From positions 19,158,001 through 19,222,000 of the forward strand of contig OX485803.1 of NCBI GenBank assembly GCA_950295325.1: a stretch of DNA of 64,000 nt. The letters run 5' to 3'. Position numbers and translations under genes: made by a program. Source of the stretch: Polytrichum commune (taxonomy: Eukaryota > Streptophyta > Polytrichopsida > Polytrichales > Polytrichaceae). The notes under the pieces were generated by a model. The model ran no database searches. It was given only the letters and a program-made list of their open reading frames with translations, and was not told where the DNA came from. How positions within the stretch are numbered: position 1 is the first letter of the stretch; every line of letters starts with the position of its first letter. Shown piece by piece: positions 1 to 12,748 of the stretch.

Positions 1-474
1 CCTATTCCGCGGACCTCGGATCGGTCCCGGACTCCGGACAGAGCTCGGACCCCGATAAGGCACCAAACTTCGAATCGAGAGGCGACTCCGAGTAGGGGTA
101 AGGCCCCTATGACCCAAGCCTTGCCGTCGTCTCCTTCGGACTGCCAAATGGTGAGCCCATTCCCTCCACCACCCTCAAGGGCGGCCTCCAACAGGGATCC
201 ACGGACTACCTCGATCTCGGGTGGGCAAAATCCGGAACAGCGCACCGGAAGCGATCCTTCCCCGATCCGGAGCGTCCAGAAGAGTACAGTTTCCGGAACA
301 CCACGGACAGAAGGAGCAGCGGACTCGGAGGATGAGATTGCCCCTTCTCCAAACATGAGGAGGATGCTTACGCGGCTGCAGAAGGCATCGCCGGGAGGGG
401 GCTCATCCGCCGTCAGCGGCCTTGGCAGCCATTCGAAGGAAGGAACAGCTCAGAAGAAGCACCGCTCTTCTTAG
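1..474 (+). CDS. Unrecognised Pro/Ser/Arg-rich reading frame, truncated at the window edge
   Basis: Frame 1 is open from the first base to a TAG at 472-474, so at least 157 codons are coding-compatible and the true start lies outside the window. The product is low-complexity and probably disordered, rich in Pro, Ser, Arg and Thr. It has a short acidic patch (DSEDE) and a basic, Gln/Lys-rich C-terminus. No domain is recognisable. Base composition is GC-rich and TCCGGA-rich like the following 1.4 kb, unlike the AT-rich DNA beyond 1.9 kb, so it probably belongs to the same element. I infer the tail of a transposon ORF. A host gene end is the alternative. Confidence 0.35.
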   Translation, partial: PIPRTSDRSRTPDRARTPIRHQTSNREATPSRGKAPMTQALPSSPSDCQMVSPFPPPPSRAASNRDPRTTSISGGQNPEQRTGSDPSPIRSVQKSTVSGTPRTEGAADSEDEIAPSPNMRRMLTRLQKASPGGGSSAVSGLGSHSKEGTAQKKHRSS

Positions 475-477
475 CTT

Positions 478-1872
478 AGGATGGTAGTTAGATTAATTAG
501 GCAGAATAGATGTAGGAATATAGGACTTAGGAGTTTTTGAAGTTAAGGAATAAAATTCTCCCTTGGGTTTTTGTCAGCGGAAAATCCGTATCTTGATCCG
601 GGAAGTCCGGGAGGACAGAAGTAGTTAGGGTTTTCTTAGCGGCGGCCGCCCTCAGGTTAGGGATTTTTGGGCCTCTACTTAAGGCTGAATAAGGAGCTGG
701 AGAGGGGTTCCTTCTCCATTGTCGTATTCTGATTACTCCTACTCTAATAAACTCCTTGATTTCTCCACTCTTTGACTTTCCTTGATTGATTTTTGTGTAC
801 GAATGATTCGGAGATAGTTAGCGGAGGAGAGAGAGAGCATGAGGGGGTAGGAATTCCGGATAGGACATGGGAGAAGAGACCCGGATCAGATCTAGTTATT
901 GCCTTGCGGATCCTCTCTGTGTGTAGTGGGAGGGAAACCTCACTATTCCGGATGGTTGAGTAACGTCTAGGTGGGATAGCTGCTGGGAGGATTGGGTGGG
1001 ATCCGGAAGGGATCCGGACTTGCACCATCAGAGCTTCTAAAGAGATCCCACCGCCCTTAGACGGACCAATCTTGAAAGTGGTACGGATCGCCCAGTTAGC
1101 TCAGATTGAGTAGAATCTAAGGTAGTGGTAGCTGGATCAATTCGTCAGAATGAGGAGGGAAGGACCGGAACAGTTAGGATTCCGGGTCGGAGGCCATCTC
1201 CGGAATGTAGTGGGAAGGGGACCCCATTGTCCGGATGTCTGGGTAACGTCTAGGTGAGATAGCCGTGGGGAGGACTGGGTAAAGATCCGGAAGGGATCCG
1301 GACTTGCACCAATCTGATCTTTTGAAGAGGTCTCACCGCTTGTGGACGGGACAATCCGGAAAGTGGTACGGACCACCCACTTATCCCGTCGAGTCAGATC
1401 TCCGGGTGGAATCTGGAATACTCCGGTCATTGTAGTCCTAAGATATAATCCGGATCTCCCTGTGTGACCTGCCAAGACGGATTTGGCCAATCCGGATTGG
1501 TTGTGAGGAAATATCCGGATCCCCATCTTATAAGGGACGTCTTCACTAGAAGAAACCACCTATTCTAGAGGATAGAACATAGAGGGGTAAATCTGGACCA
1601 TAGGGGTGAGTAAGTACTATAAGTAGGACCTAAAGATACAATCCGGAAAGGCAAACTCCGGAGGAGGAAGAGTTTCCAAAAGACCGGAAGGACGTACGGA
1701 AACCGGGGTTTCCGGAAATTCGGCTAATGAGTGGAAGATAAGCGGGTACGGAGAGTTCTCGACCTCCTACACTTCACAGAATCCCTGGACGATACTAGGG
1801 TCATCCGGACAAAACTGGATTAGGCACTTAAAAACGCCAATCCGGATATTTTGGTGTTCTTGTGTTCCCACA
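478..1872. repeat. GC-rich, TCCGGA-rich repeat DNA, possible LTR or 3' part of a retroelement
   Basis: This block has abundant TCCGGA/ATCCGG words and ends abruptly at an AT-rich boundary near 1872. A stretch around 660-760 (TACTTAAGG, then AATAAACTCC) resembles a promoter/poly-A region of a plant LTR. Inside is an imperfect tandem duplication, listed separately. No long reading frame of its own is convincing. Assignment to a retroelement is inference: neither a TG start nor a target duplication could be located. Confidence 0.4.
921..1412 (+). repeat. Imperfect tandem duplication, period about 284 bp
   Basis: Two diverged direct copies, roughly 921-1130 and 1205-1412. The best shared blocks are a 28-base stretch identical at 1000-1027 and 1284-1311 (contains GGAAGGGATCCGGACTTGC), GTAACGTCTAGGTG at about 961 and 1244, and AAAGTGGTACGGA at about 1075 and 1359. 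Spacing is constant at about 284 bp. Confidence 0.75.
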
Positions 1873-1912
1873 GCAGTGCATAACTCCAAATGATGACCCA
1901 CACTAATGAAAC
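1873..1912 (+). repeat. Remnant end of the TTATCCCAATTAGTG MITE family
   Basis: The segment CATAACTCCAAATGATGACC followed by CACACTAAT resembles the right end of the complete MITE at 31182-31386 (TAACTCCAAATAGTAAC, then GCACTAATTGGG). Only one end is present, directly at the edge of the GC-rich block, which suggests the block inserted into or beside an older MITE. Confidence 0.4.
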
Positions 1913-4453
1913 AATTCAACGTAGTTGTTATCAAAGTTTTTTTAATTGCAACCTCTTTCTTTGGAAATAAACTATCATGTAGCTAATTAGAGCAAACCCG
2001 GTCATTCTTGGATCTACATCTACATCAAGATACGAAAAATGGCCTTCATCTAGGATGCATATGCAGACCCAAGAAAAGTAGCACTCGTCTTGCATCGCAA
2101 CCAATATAATTGCGTTTGAGAAATAGTTGGTTGAGGATTAGGGGTTCAAGAAAATCTCCCATCGCAAATGAACCGGTTCAATTTGAGAAATAAATGGGTG
2201 AAGATCGAGACTTCGAGAAAATTACCCATCACCCCGGGGGGTGCATCTACACTTCATTTATGTGTACATGTGCGAGAACCTGCTATTTAATGGGGGGGGA
2301 GGGGGTATTTACCATCCTTCGTTAAATATTTTCCACCTTAAGAGTAGCTAAATTTCTATTGGATGGTATTTTCTAACACCATGTCATTTTTTATAAATTT
2401 TAGAGTGGAATATCATCTTAACTATAAGTAATAGAAATTATGTGTGAACAATATGCACATAGATTATGCATACAATACACCATGCACATAACCCATGCAA
2501 GCGAGCGCTCAGCCAAGAGAGACTGTAGCGGCCGACTAGAGAAGAAATAAAAAACCTAAGGATGGAAATGAAAAGTTGAGCTCAACGACTCCTTTCAAAA
2601 CCCTAAGATTGCCTCTTCCACGATTGTCTGATACCCAAAAGTACCATGATACCCTGCAAATAGTTCTTACTACCCTAATACCTTGCATATGGCTCTTGAA
2701 CCCCCTAGGAAACCTTAAATAAGCCAACCAACCCTTCCATCACCGGATGACAATACTTTTCATCCAAAGGTAACCATTTCAACGAATTCATCCACATGTC
2801 CAGATACATTTTGCTTATTTCTTATCCAATGCCACTAATGGCAGATGATTTATGTTGAACCTATAAATAAAAAATCTACACTTAATTTATTTATGTTATT
2901 TTACATCTAAATAAATAAAGTACCACAACTTAAACACCGTACATTACATATAAATTCACATTTAAAAGATGCTATTGTATATAAAAAAAAGGTCGAGTGG
3001 GCATGGCATGAATCTAGTTATGCTCCCCCCCCTCTCTAATGCAACGAAAACTCATTTTTTAGGATGGGAGAAAAAGAAAATGTAGGTTATATTATTTTTG
3101 ACTTAATTGAAGGCACGAGGTGCATGATAATAGATCTAATGTAGACAATCCTTAAATGGCTACTTTTCCAACTAACCCACTTCTCATACGATTATGGTCA
3201 CACAATTTAGTACAAGGTGGTTAGCAAATCTAAACCGAGGTCATAGATACTTCCCCTATAAATTTTGGAGCTCATATGAACATCTTATCCATTACCAAAG
3301 TGAAGATTTTTCATGTTCATCAAATGGTCGAATAGGTCCCCTTCACTTATGTTGACTATCGAAGCTAGAATGAATATCATATTTTGAACATGTCGTCCAA
3401 TTCCTTTTAAAGACACATGCTTCTCTAGTAATTGTTCTTGGAGGCACACCAAACCACAAACCACTCAATTATATGCATTTTGATAAGAAAGTAATTGAAT
3501 CAGGGTTGTGTCTACTTCAAGCTCAAAGAACAAGTAACTGCTAGTGTCCCTCATAACATTGTTGAGCTCCACCTACCACTATCCTTGGATAGGAGAATAA
3601 TTCAAGCCAAGGATTGGAAGATAAACATGGTATGGTTTTGAAAAGAAGATAACCAAAGTCTAAGGGCCACTTCACACTATGGCCGAAGGTTGAGAGGCCG
3701 TCGATTTCCACCAATCATATTGCAAGAAACCACGAATTCAACCTCTCAACCCTTCACACTAGAGGCCAAAGTCCAAAGGCCGTCACTCTCCAAAAATGCC
3801 TACATGACAATACTTTTTGACCAAGACAGTGAACTCCTGAAGGACGTTCGGATCAGACAAGAATAGAAACCCAAACTATGATCAAGAGGCCATCGATTAT
3901 ATATATATATAAACTGACAAGATCTTGGGCGTTATATTGAAGGAACTATTTTGGGCAAGGAATAAAGTGGGATGCTCCTTCTTCTTTTGGACTTTGAGGT
4001 TGGCCTTTGGAGACTTCACACTATGTGTGGCTGAAGGCTTCAAATCCTATACTTTATTGGCTATTCTCAGCCCGTGTCTTTGAACTCTCAACAAAGTTTG
4101 GCCATTCAATCCCACGGCCTCCCGACTTGGGCAACCCTTAGTGTCGCAACAAGATTCCCATGAATGGCTGAGGGAGCATGATCAATAAAGCATTTTATTA
4201 TTATTATTATAAGTTTTGGACAAAAATGTGCGGGCGGATTCAATGCCACCACTTTCCACACATTTGGATAAAAACTGCTCGCGAAAAGGTCAACCACACA
4301 ATACAATACGGACTTGTAGAAGAGTAAAAAGACACAGTTTTTTTTTTGTTTTTTTTGTTTTTTTTGTTTCCCTCCAATGGAACTTGTTGAGGCCACATCC
4401 TCTTTTGGAAACACACTCTTGGAATGGTGGAGGGAGGCCCACCTGGCAACATA
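1913..4453. other. Gene-poor AT-rich DNA with repeat fragments
   Basis: No coding region is supported. A degenerate copy of the intronic repeat at 29468-29712 lies at about 3258-3440, sharing TTTTGGAGCTCATATGAAC and CTAGAAT blocks. A one-ended MITE-like terminus (TAA then GGGCCACTTCACACT) lies at 3661-3678. An AT dinucleotide run lies near 3897-3911 and T-rich homopolymers at 4339-4368. Confidence 0.4.
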
Positions 4454-4915
4454 CAATCTACCCTCTATAAATGTTAACCCTCGGGAGTGGATCAAAGTTA
4501 ACATTTATAGAGGTGTTAATAGTTAACAATTATAAAATTACTTTTTTGAGCAATATACAAATCTTAACATTTATAAATATAAGCAATTGTGAAGAGTCCT
4601 TGTGAGAGAATACCATTCATAAAATTGCAAACCCAATCAAAACTTTATTCAATATCAAGTTTACAAATCACGGGTGAAGTTTTTATCATGTGTAGTTTTT
4701 ATGTGTAGTTTTTATGTGTAGTTTTTATCATCCATATTATGGTTGTATTTCATTCGTTCACATTTATAGAGTCAAATTTACAAAGAAGGGAGTACCATTT
4801 TGTTAACAGTTAACACGTTTAACATTTATAGTGTGCAATATGTGGGGAGTAGAAGAAAGATAACATTTAGAGAGGGATAACACTCATAGGTGTAACATTT
4901 ATAGAGGGTGGACTG
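4454..4915. mobile_element. Pogo/Lemi1-like MITE, TA-flanked, 462 bp
   Basis: The left end CAATCTACCCTCTATAAATG and the right end, read on the other strand, CAGTCCACCCTCTATAAATG form terminal inverted repeats. Each is flanked by TA (4452-4453 and 4916-4917). Plant pogo-type elements such as Lemi1 carry very similar termini with a CCTCTATAAAT core. The interior holds many short TAACATTTATAGA repeats and three copies of GTGTAGTTTTTAT (about 4689-4731). There is no transposase, so this is a non-autonomous element. Confidence 0.8.
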
Positions 4916-5539
4916 TACAAGCAAAGTATGAATCCTTAGTTACAAGGTAACTTAGAATGCTTTGAAGTTGCCGCAATAGGCCACTCGTCACCACTATCGT
5001 CACCAATACGTCACTTCCCGTGTCTGCTTGGGAAAACACGAATTCAATCTGTCCTTTTAAGGTAGAAGCATCTATAACAGACACTTTGAGGGCTTCACAT
5101 CCTTGACATGTTAATTTTAAAAGAAAGAAAGGAAGAAAAAAATCACAAGAAATTAGTGTAAATTCACTTACGCATTTGAATTCATCAAAACGCAACATTG
5201 TGCGATTTAGATATGATTGATGAAAGTGAAGACTCTTGAATCTTTTGCAATCTAAAGTGGTTACATAGCTTCTTCCCTTCTTCTCCTCTCCCCCCCCCCC
5301 CTCTCCGAAGTTGACAGTGTTCATCGTTGACGTTTTATGACTTTTAACCGACGAGGTGTTTTCTTAGACTATAGAATAATATGATTAGTGTGCATGTTGA
5401 AGTATGTAGGTGCCCGATGTGGGGGAAAATGGGCGTCAAGATTGGGATCATTGACATAATTAGGCACTTCTCTACTTGCATTTGACTTGATAAATCATGA
5501 ATATCCAATTTATTGATCTATGAAAAGAGCGTATTCTTA
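4916..5539. other. Intergenic DNA
   Basis: No gene is supported. It contains a C10 run near 5290 and GA-rich tracts. Open frames here show no domain or codon pattern. Confidence 0.3.
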
Positions 5540-5922
5540 GGGCCGGTTTACACTACGGTGGAGAAGGCCTCCGGTCGGTCAAGAATGCTTGGCCAAGACA
5601 TGGTTATATGAGGCAAATGGTGGATGTGCCGGAGAAGAATTAAAGGCAATAAAATATTTTTATTGAGTTGGGCTTCTCCGGAGGAGGAGTTTCTTGTCCG
5701 GCCAGACAAGAAACTCCTCCTCCGGAGAAGCCCAACTCCAAAAAGTGCCGCCATGTAGGCGGCCATGTCATTTTATCATCCATGAGAAAAGTTCACCACC
5801 ATTGTTTTCTTCACCTAGTGTAAACACCCACCGGTCAAGAGTTGCATTTTCGATCAATCACAATTGAGAAACGCCCTTTTTTCATGACCGGTGGACTTCT
5901 CCACCGTAGTGTAAACCGGCCC
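5540..5922. mobile_element. Harbinger/Tourist-like MITE with a central perfect hairpin, 383 bp
   Basis: The terminal inverted repeats are 27 bp and perfect, beginning GGGCCGGTTTACACTACGG, and are flanked by TTA on both sides (5537-5539 and 5923-5925). A 3-bp TTA/TAA duplication is typical of PIF/Harbinger-derived Tourist MITEs. The centre holds a 34-bp perfect inverted repeat (5665-5698 and 5705-5738) separated by only six bases, so a single strand could form a long hairpin. There is no coding capacity. Confidence 0.85.
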
Positions 5923-8900
5923 TTAGTGAGGAGGAATAAAAGTCCATGTGCATGTTGATGATTACATCCACATGTAAGTCAAGGCCAATACACATGGTTA
6001 CGTGTACTTATTATGGGGAGGATAAGGTTAGTTAAGTTGTGAGTGATGAGCGGTGAACGCCTCTATGTGAGCAACAACTTAAGAAAAATTTGAAAAAAAA
6101 TCAATGACATTTATAATAATGTTAAACATTTTGTGAGCCAAACTCCTAAAGCATGGGAGTGCTTTGGATAAGGACAATCTCTCACCATGGAATCAACTTT
6201 TCAAAGATTTGGATTTGAGTTTTATTATTATTTTATAATAATAACTCAACATAGAGACCTTGAAACTAGACCAACTAGTCTTATTAAGGAGGGTTACCAT
6301 TTGGAGTTACAAGTTACTCTATACACATGCCGAAATAAATGCATATACACATAAAACACGTGTTTGCAATGTACCCATTGGCTTGAATGGAAAAGGAGAA
6401 GCGTTAGAGAGGCCAACATCAAGGACAGTGTCCTCATTATAAGCACTAACAACGTGATATTTTCTTCCATGAGCTCGTGTTTGACTGGGACCAAACTTTG
6501 GTAGTTAGACAATAGAAGTGTTGGACTTATGTGTCAAGATCACAATGGATATTTGCATTTGCAACTCTAACATGCTAATGATTCTAGATGTTTCCAAAAG
6601 GAACGAAAAAAGAAACCATTGTTGTTGTGTACAAATTATGCAACAATATTTCCATGGCCTCACTATTTTCAAAGTATGATTCTTGCTCAACTTACATCAG
6701 ACCAAGTTGAAGGCGAACATGGGACTAAACAATCCCTTGTGCACTGAGATCATAGATTTTTTTTCCCAAAGGCAAGGTGAAGGGGTTGACAAAACCATTG
6801 GCACAAAGAGAAAGCCATCGCAATCAAGAGTTTGGATGGAATAGATACCAAAAATAAATTTTAATTAATTAATTAAGGAGAAGGTAAAAATGGAACCAAA
6901 GGGGGGGGGGAGAGAAAGAAACAACAATCTACGTCACCTTATAGCTTGGAGCCATGCCAACCAAGCCAATTGCACCCATTCACATGAATTAATATATTAG
7001 ATCAACACAATCACATACGCTCATGCAATGATATGTCCTCGTGTCCATGTGTCCCCCATGCTTGTGTGTACCCCACCATATTTTAGTTTCTCTCGGTTTC
7101 ATGTGGAAGCTCCCAATCAAATTATTGAAATTTGTGTTTGTAGTTTAGTTGTTGGTTATGAACAAACACAGGGGAAACACTTAGGGAAGATTTAAAAGGT
7201 GATTTTTGGATCATATAGGTGTCTTAGATAAGGTTTATTAGGGATAACATAAGGTTATTTCACTTTATTTCCATGTTGAACTGAAAAATAAATTATGGAT
7301 GAGAGGTAAAGATGTTAAAATCCCTCGATGTCAGTGCATGTAATTGTCACAATTACTTACCTCTCTCCAAATACCTAAAAAATAATATGGCAGCGAGTTC
7401 ATTTTATTTGGACCAAGTACGGTGCACAAGCATAGGCACAACCATGATCAATAATCTTGCACGAAGTATGCAATTTTTGTCTCTTTACCAAAGCCAAGGG
7501 CACTTTGGTGTAGTCAATAGTCTTGTGTTCATTAATTCCATTTTAGTGTAACTTAAAATCGCAATGTAATCATCCTTTCAAGATTTTCAGTCTTCTTTGG
7601 TTAAATATAATTTTAATTGCATTGTCTGACAATAGTCTCTTACATGGTCTTGGCCAAGGAAATCACAATTCCCTCAATTGCAACCTTAAGCCATACCACA
7701 TGTGCATGTCAACCTATTCTTGCATGATTCTTTATTTAATTAATTTTAAGTTGCTTTGCATTTGTACTATCATCTTGCAACTACCTTTTATCATGATTTA
7801 TTCAATTTTAGTAGCCCAAGAATATTGGGTGGAATAAACAATGACCACATCTCGATTATTGGCGTATTATTATTTCTTCGTTTAAGTTACTTTCTTTTGT
7901 TGTTCGTTCCCCATGTAATCACTACTTACCAGAGTGTCATCAATCCAATTTTCTTGGCTGCCATCAATTCATTTCCTTTCCCCTTCAGCCAATGGTCTTG
8001 CTCAATTACCCCTTCACCTTCTTTGACATGTTAGGATGGTTGAAACTAAATTATTCACCGACATTAAGACCATAGCCTTTGACATCGGAATTTCAACATA
8101 TAATTTCATAACTTAATTTGCAATTCAAATTTTGAACAAGAAATTAAGCACCACAACTTGTAATCTAGTGACATCATCATGGATACAACTTGATTACTGA
8201 AAATATTAGACAATTACCTCGCAAATAAATATCCCACTTATTTGCAACCTTACATAATTTGTAGTTAATGATTGGAATTCAAAGTGGCTCACATGCTGAG
8301 TAATCACCAAGATTTGATATTAAAATATAGCAATTTGAGCCTCTATTCACCAACCAAACCTCTCTCAAACCATAGTTGTTCAATTCATTCACATTTACAA
8401 TAATAATTTAATCACACAATTTAGTCAAACAAGAGTATGATTATTCTCAACGCCAATCTCTATATATTCTAAAATTACCCACGCATGATATATATTCAAT
8501 CATCTATGAAATTCAAGGTCAATTTTCCTTAATAGAATATAGCATGATTTTTATTCAATATCACGGAGGAAGACAATTTGACCCCATGCAATAACAATTT
8601 TCACCTTAAGCCACTAGTTACATTATGTGATAGACTATCATTGCTCAACTTCTCCTCACCCAAGGCCTAGTATTGGAATGCGTTGGCCTAGCAATTCCTC
8701 AAGTTTAATTTTTTCTATACTGTAATTCTAACCACATATATCCCTCACCAGACTATGGCCGTGACGTACTACAATAATCAATCACTTCTTATTTAAGGAG
8801 TAATGTTCATACCATATCTTGGACCAACAACAAAGGAATCACTACTTGCTGACACTGCAATTTCATTGCAATCATGAATTCAATAAATTCAATTTAAGTT

Positions 8901-9389
8901 GTTTTGACTATCTAGTTTAATCACCATGGTTTCCACTTTAATCACCAAACTTCCACATACAATTGACCAACAACTATGAGTCACACACAATTGCTTCAAA
9001 TTACAACTGGTAATAGCATTTCATTTCAAAAATTATAAAATCTAGCAAAGTTCTAGCGTATGTCAAAAACTAAAATTCGCCTCCTTCCGCCTCTAATTAC
9101 CTTGCCTTGTATAGCCTGTCAATGCAATCTATAAATGTCAAGCAATGTGTTTCTTCCTATCAAATTATGGTCCTACCTACCCCTATTTTCCGACTTCTCT
9201 AGACTATAGCATGTTCATAATGGCTTGGATCCATTGTTTTGGTTCATCTAAGTCCCGTTTACATTGAATTTCATATCTATCTAGAAAAACAAAGAATAAT
9301 TTACTACAATGTTTCCAAATTTTCCCAGAGGACTTGCACTATTGCTAGCAATGTCCAAATCTTGAGTTGCTTCAAGGGCAAACACAATA
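5923..9389. other. AT-rich intergenic DNA without supported genes
   Basis: About 3.5 kb of AT-rich sequence. Short open frames (for example around 7312-8034) have no recognisable motif and overlap each other. A G10 run lies at about 6901-6910. I see no terminal repeats or RNA genes. Confidence 0.35.
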
Positions 9390-12300
9390 TGTGAGCCCAA
9401 ACCTCCACCCTTTATGCATCCGTGTCCGGGTGGAGGCTTGCAACTCACATGTGTTAGATTAATTCTCTCCTCCCAGCCACTCCTTCAATGTATGTGTGAG
9501 CCCAAAATGGTGTGCTCACATGTGTTTTAGGATTAAGAGTCAATGGCATTTAGGATTTGATATTTTCTATCACTTGTTTAAAACATAAAAAGAGTGGGGG
9601 CGGGGTTTAGATGTCCCTGTAAGCTTACGGGATTGAGTGTGAGTAATTTGATTTTTTTTTTGGTAATTAGGCATTTAGAAATTAGTGTGTGGTGTTAAGA
9701 TTAGGGAGGGCTTGATAAAAGGATGGGCATGTTTTATGTGGCTTTTGGTTTTCCAAGGTCAAGGCTCGGACCAGGGGGGCTATTGTTTGTTTAAGGCTCC
9801 CAAGGGTGCAGATTAAGGGGAGGGGGAACATATTGGAAGGGAGATCAGGTGCTGAATTCCCGGCAGCAAGGAAGGGGTTATAGGGGCCGATCCCGACGAG
9901 GGAAGCTCTCTCTCAAAAAACACACACAAGGTGAGTTGCGGCGGAGACAGGGGACAGGGGGTCCCAACGGCCAAGGTGAATTCCGAATTTGCCAAAAGGA
10001 TGGCGGCAGTCGCTGTTGCCGCATTGACATGACCAAGGGTTAGGGATTGCGCAGATGGAATGGAACTGCATTGCCTAGCGGTGAGAAGGACCAGCCGCTA
10101 AAGGCAGGCAATGTCATCACGAAATGTGGGTGATCTGACTGAGGGAAAAGCAGCCGAAGTAGGCAGCTGACATGGCTGCATTGTGTCTAAGTGGTTGAAA
10201 GGTGGTAAGGAAGCATTGTGAAGAGACGACTAAAGACTCCAGGAGGGCCAGTGAGGATTCGGGAGGGAAGAATTGTGAGAGCATACTGCTCAGAAATTCG
10301 AAAATCAAGGTGGGATGGGTGGCTACATTTTGAACTTTCAAAGCAGTAAGGGCCGGGATTGATAATTGCCACGGAGAACTGGGAGCTTGACCCCATATTC
10401 AGTAAGGGAGGCGAGGAATGCCCTGTCCAAAGTAGCTACATGGCCTGGCTCAACACAGGTGAACACAGAGGGTGTGGGATGGCCGAAGGAGAGCGGGGAT
10501 GGTGCATTCGGCACCGGCCTTTGGGGGCCCTGGAGGCTACAGTCGCATAGCCCGTAGGCAGACCAGCTGGGTAGCAACAGAGGGGACGTGGCCATAAGAA
10601 GGAGACTGTGGGAATGCTGAACAAGGCCTAGAGGGCTGCTGGGACCGAGGAAGGCTAGCAACTGTTCACAATAATCGACGGTGGGTTGGGTTAGGCCAGG
10701 TTACTAAGTGGCGGAACAGTAAGGGAATGAGGACCAGGGGCCTTGGCTGGGTTGATGGACTAGGGAGGAGGACCGTATGGGCATCCAACCCGGCCCATGA
10801 CATTAGTGTTTAGGTTAGTTAGTTTTAGCATTTAGGATTAGTTAGTCTTAGTATTCAATTAGTGGTTTAATCTCCACACAACAGTGGATGTGGTTTGGGT
10901 GAGTGTGGAGTTAGAGGGCGGGTTTTGAGTGCTAATAAGAAAAGGAAGGGAGTATTTCTAAATGCTCATCCTTCCGCAATATTGAATAAATTATTATTGT
11001 CCTTGATTGCATTGTGGAGTATTGGCCGCATGGTCAATGTGGGATTGGTGGAGTTGATTGAACGAATGTGAGTGTGAGATTCCCACCCGGACTAGGACGC
11101 CTAAGGGTGGGGGTTTAGGGCTGACAGTATGCTCGAATGAGTTTAATGTGCAAACACTCTTTATAATAAAAGGTTAATTATACAACAACATTAACAAATG
11201 CTTTTGCTTGTATCCCTAACCTCTGAACAACACACCCTACATTTCCTATCTACCCTTTTCATCTATTCTCCACACAACCACTACACCAACAAACATTGAC
11301 ACATGCTTGAACTCCACACAATGCGGTGTGCACAACACCTTTAAGTCAAACACTTCAAACCTTTTTATTACATTGCCTTTTCATTAAACCCCTGTAAGCC
11401 AAGCAGCCAAGCAGCTCCGTAGAACCGGCAGCTGCACAACCTTCCCCAGTGCCCAACAACTTCTTCAAATTGTCTTTTGCCCGGGCCCTGTGCATTGTCA
11501 CCCCTTTTTCACCCAGCAGTGAGGACGATCCTCCTTCACCAATGCTACTGTCGTCTCAAGTGATGTGACCCCAGGGTGTCCTCACTCCTTTGGCACCCAA
11601 GCTTATGGTTTTACTAGCGCCGCCCTCAAGCCCAACCGATTCTATTGACTCACTGCCGACCACCGCCACTAGCAGTGGCTAAAATCTCTGCTGGTGTCAA
11701 TCCCTTACCTTATTGACAACACCTCTTTTCTTTCCCCGACACAAACATCAATGTGCCCACACTCCACTTCCACCGCAACATCCAGCTTGGATTCGTCTAA
11801 ATCCCAGCGAATCAAAATTCGGGTCGGCACAATTTTGGGAAGAACATGCGGGAGTTGCTCTTGAATCTTCACAGTAAGGCTGCTGTTTTAACTGAGGCCC
11901 GCGATTTGAAGAACAGGGGAGAGAAGAAAATAAACCAATGTTGCTCTGCCTCGCCCCCCAGATGCGGCCACAGGCCCTGGTGGGTTACCTCGAGGCCGAC
12001 CTCGGACATCACATTCTCCTCAATCAGTGTTGCCGCGCCCCCGTGGATGCATTGGTCCCCTCCGCGATGCATGTACCCCCGGAGATAAAGAATGAGCTTA
12101 TTGTTTGCCCCTGAAGGCCTAAATCCTTTAGCTGGGACCGAAATCAGGCGAGATTGAGTCTGCATTGCTTTTCTCTCCTCCTGACAAGAGCTTCACAGTC
12201 CTCCCATTGTACTCCTCACACAAATAAGCACAGAGTCCCCCTCCGGCTCTTTCCGTCCCGTCCTTTCCTTGCCGCGGCTGAGGTCACGGTTGTTGGTCGT

Positions 12301-12748
12301 TGCAGCTGACGCCATCTCTCTCCCTCCTTTCTTCGGCAGACGGCAATTTTCTTCATTCTCCTCCGACCTCCTCCCAGACTCTTCCCAGGCTCTCCGAGAG
12401 AATGAGCACACCCTCACCCAAAACCAGCAGCCACCCCTGGCCTTTAATCCGAACCTCATCCTTTCTTTTTGAGAGACCTACCCCTAAACAAACAATACTT
12501 TGGTCAAAAACCTCTCAAGCCTACCATCACTCCCCAATCTAATTAAACTAATTCACTCTTTTTTAGCTTTTCTCTTTTAATAACACGAGTCTCACGATTA
12601 ACCCGAAAAATACAACTTAGCACACAACACACTTAATCTTAAACTAAATTTAAGCTCTTGTTCTTTCTAACTACTCCCACCACATGATTCTCATGTTTTA
12701 ATAATTTTAATGGTTAATAAGACATGTGGGCACGATATTGTGCTCACA
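9390..12748 (+). mobile_element. Outer solo-LTR-like element, split by a nested copy
   Basis: It starts TGTGAGCCCAAACCTCCACC and ends GTGCTCACA. It is flanked by a perfect 5-bp direct repeat CAATA (9385-9389 and 12749-12753). Its left terminus matches that of the element at 15381-16940, including the nearby CTCACATG block. It is interrupted at 9495-11126 by a reversed copy of the same family. Without that insert it is about 1.7 kb. TG...CA ends plus a 5-bp duplication fit an LTR retrotransposon. No gag-pol is present, so a solo LTR is the simplest reading. Confidence 0.7.
9495..11126 (-). mobile_element. Nested solo-LTR-like element in reverse orientation, 1632 bp
   Basis: It begins TGTGAGCCCAAAATGGTG and ends GGGTTTAGGGCTGACA. 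These are the reverse complements of the right and left ends of the family copy at 15381-16940. A perfect 5-bp target duplication GTATG flanks it (9490-9494 and 11127-11131). It lies inside the older outer copy, so it inserted later. The interior is GC-richer than its surroundings and has no long conserved frame. Confidence 0.75.

Noticed and set aside
3661-4040. Possible Tourist-like MITE starting TAA then GGGCCACTTCACACT
   Set aside because: A matching inverted right terminus and target duplication could not be found, so only a fragment is noted.
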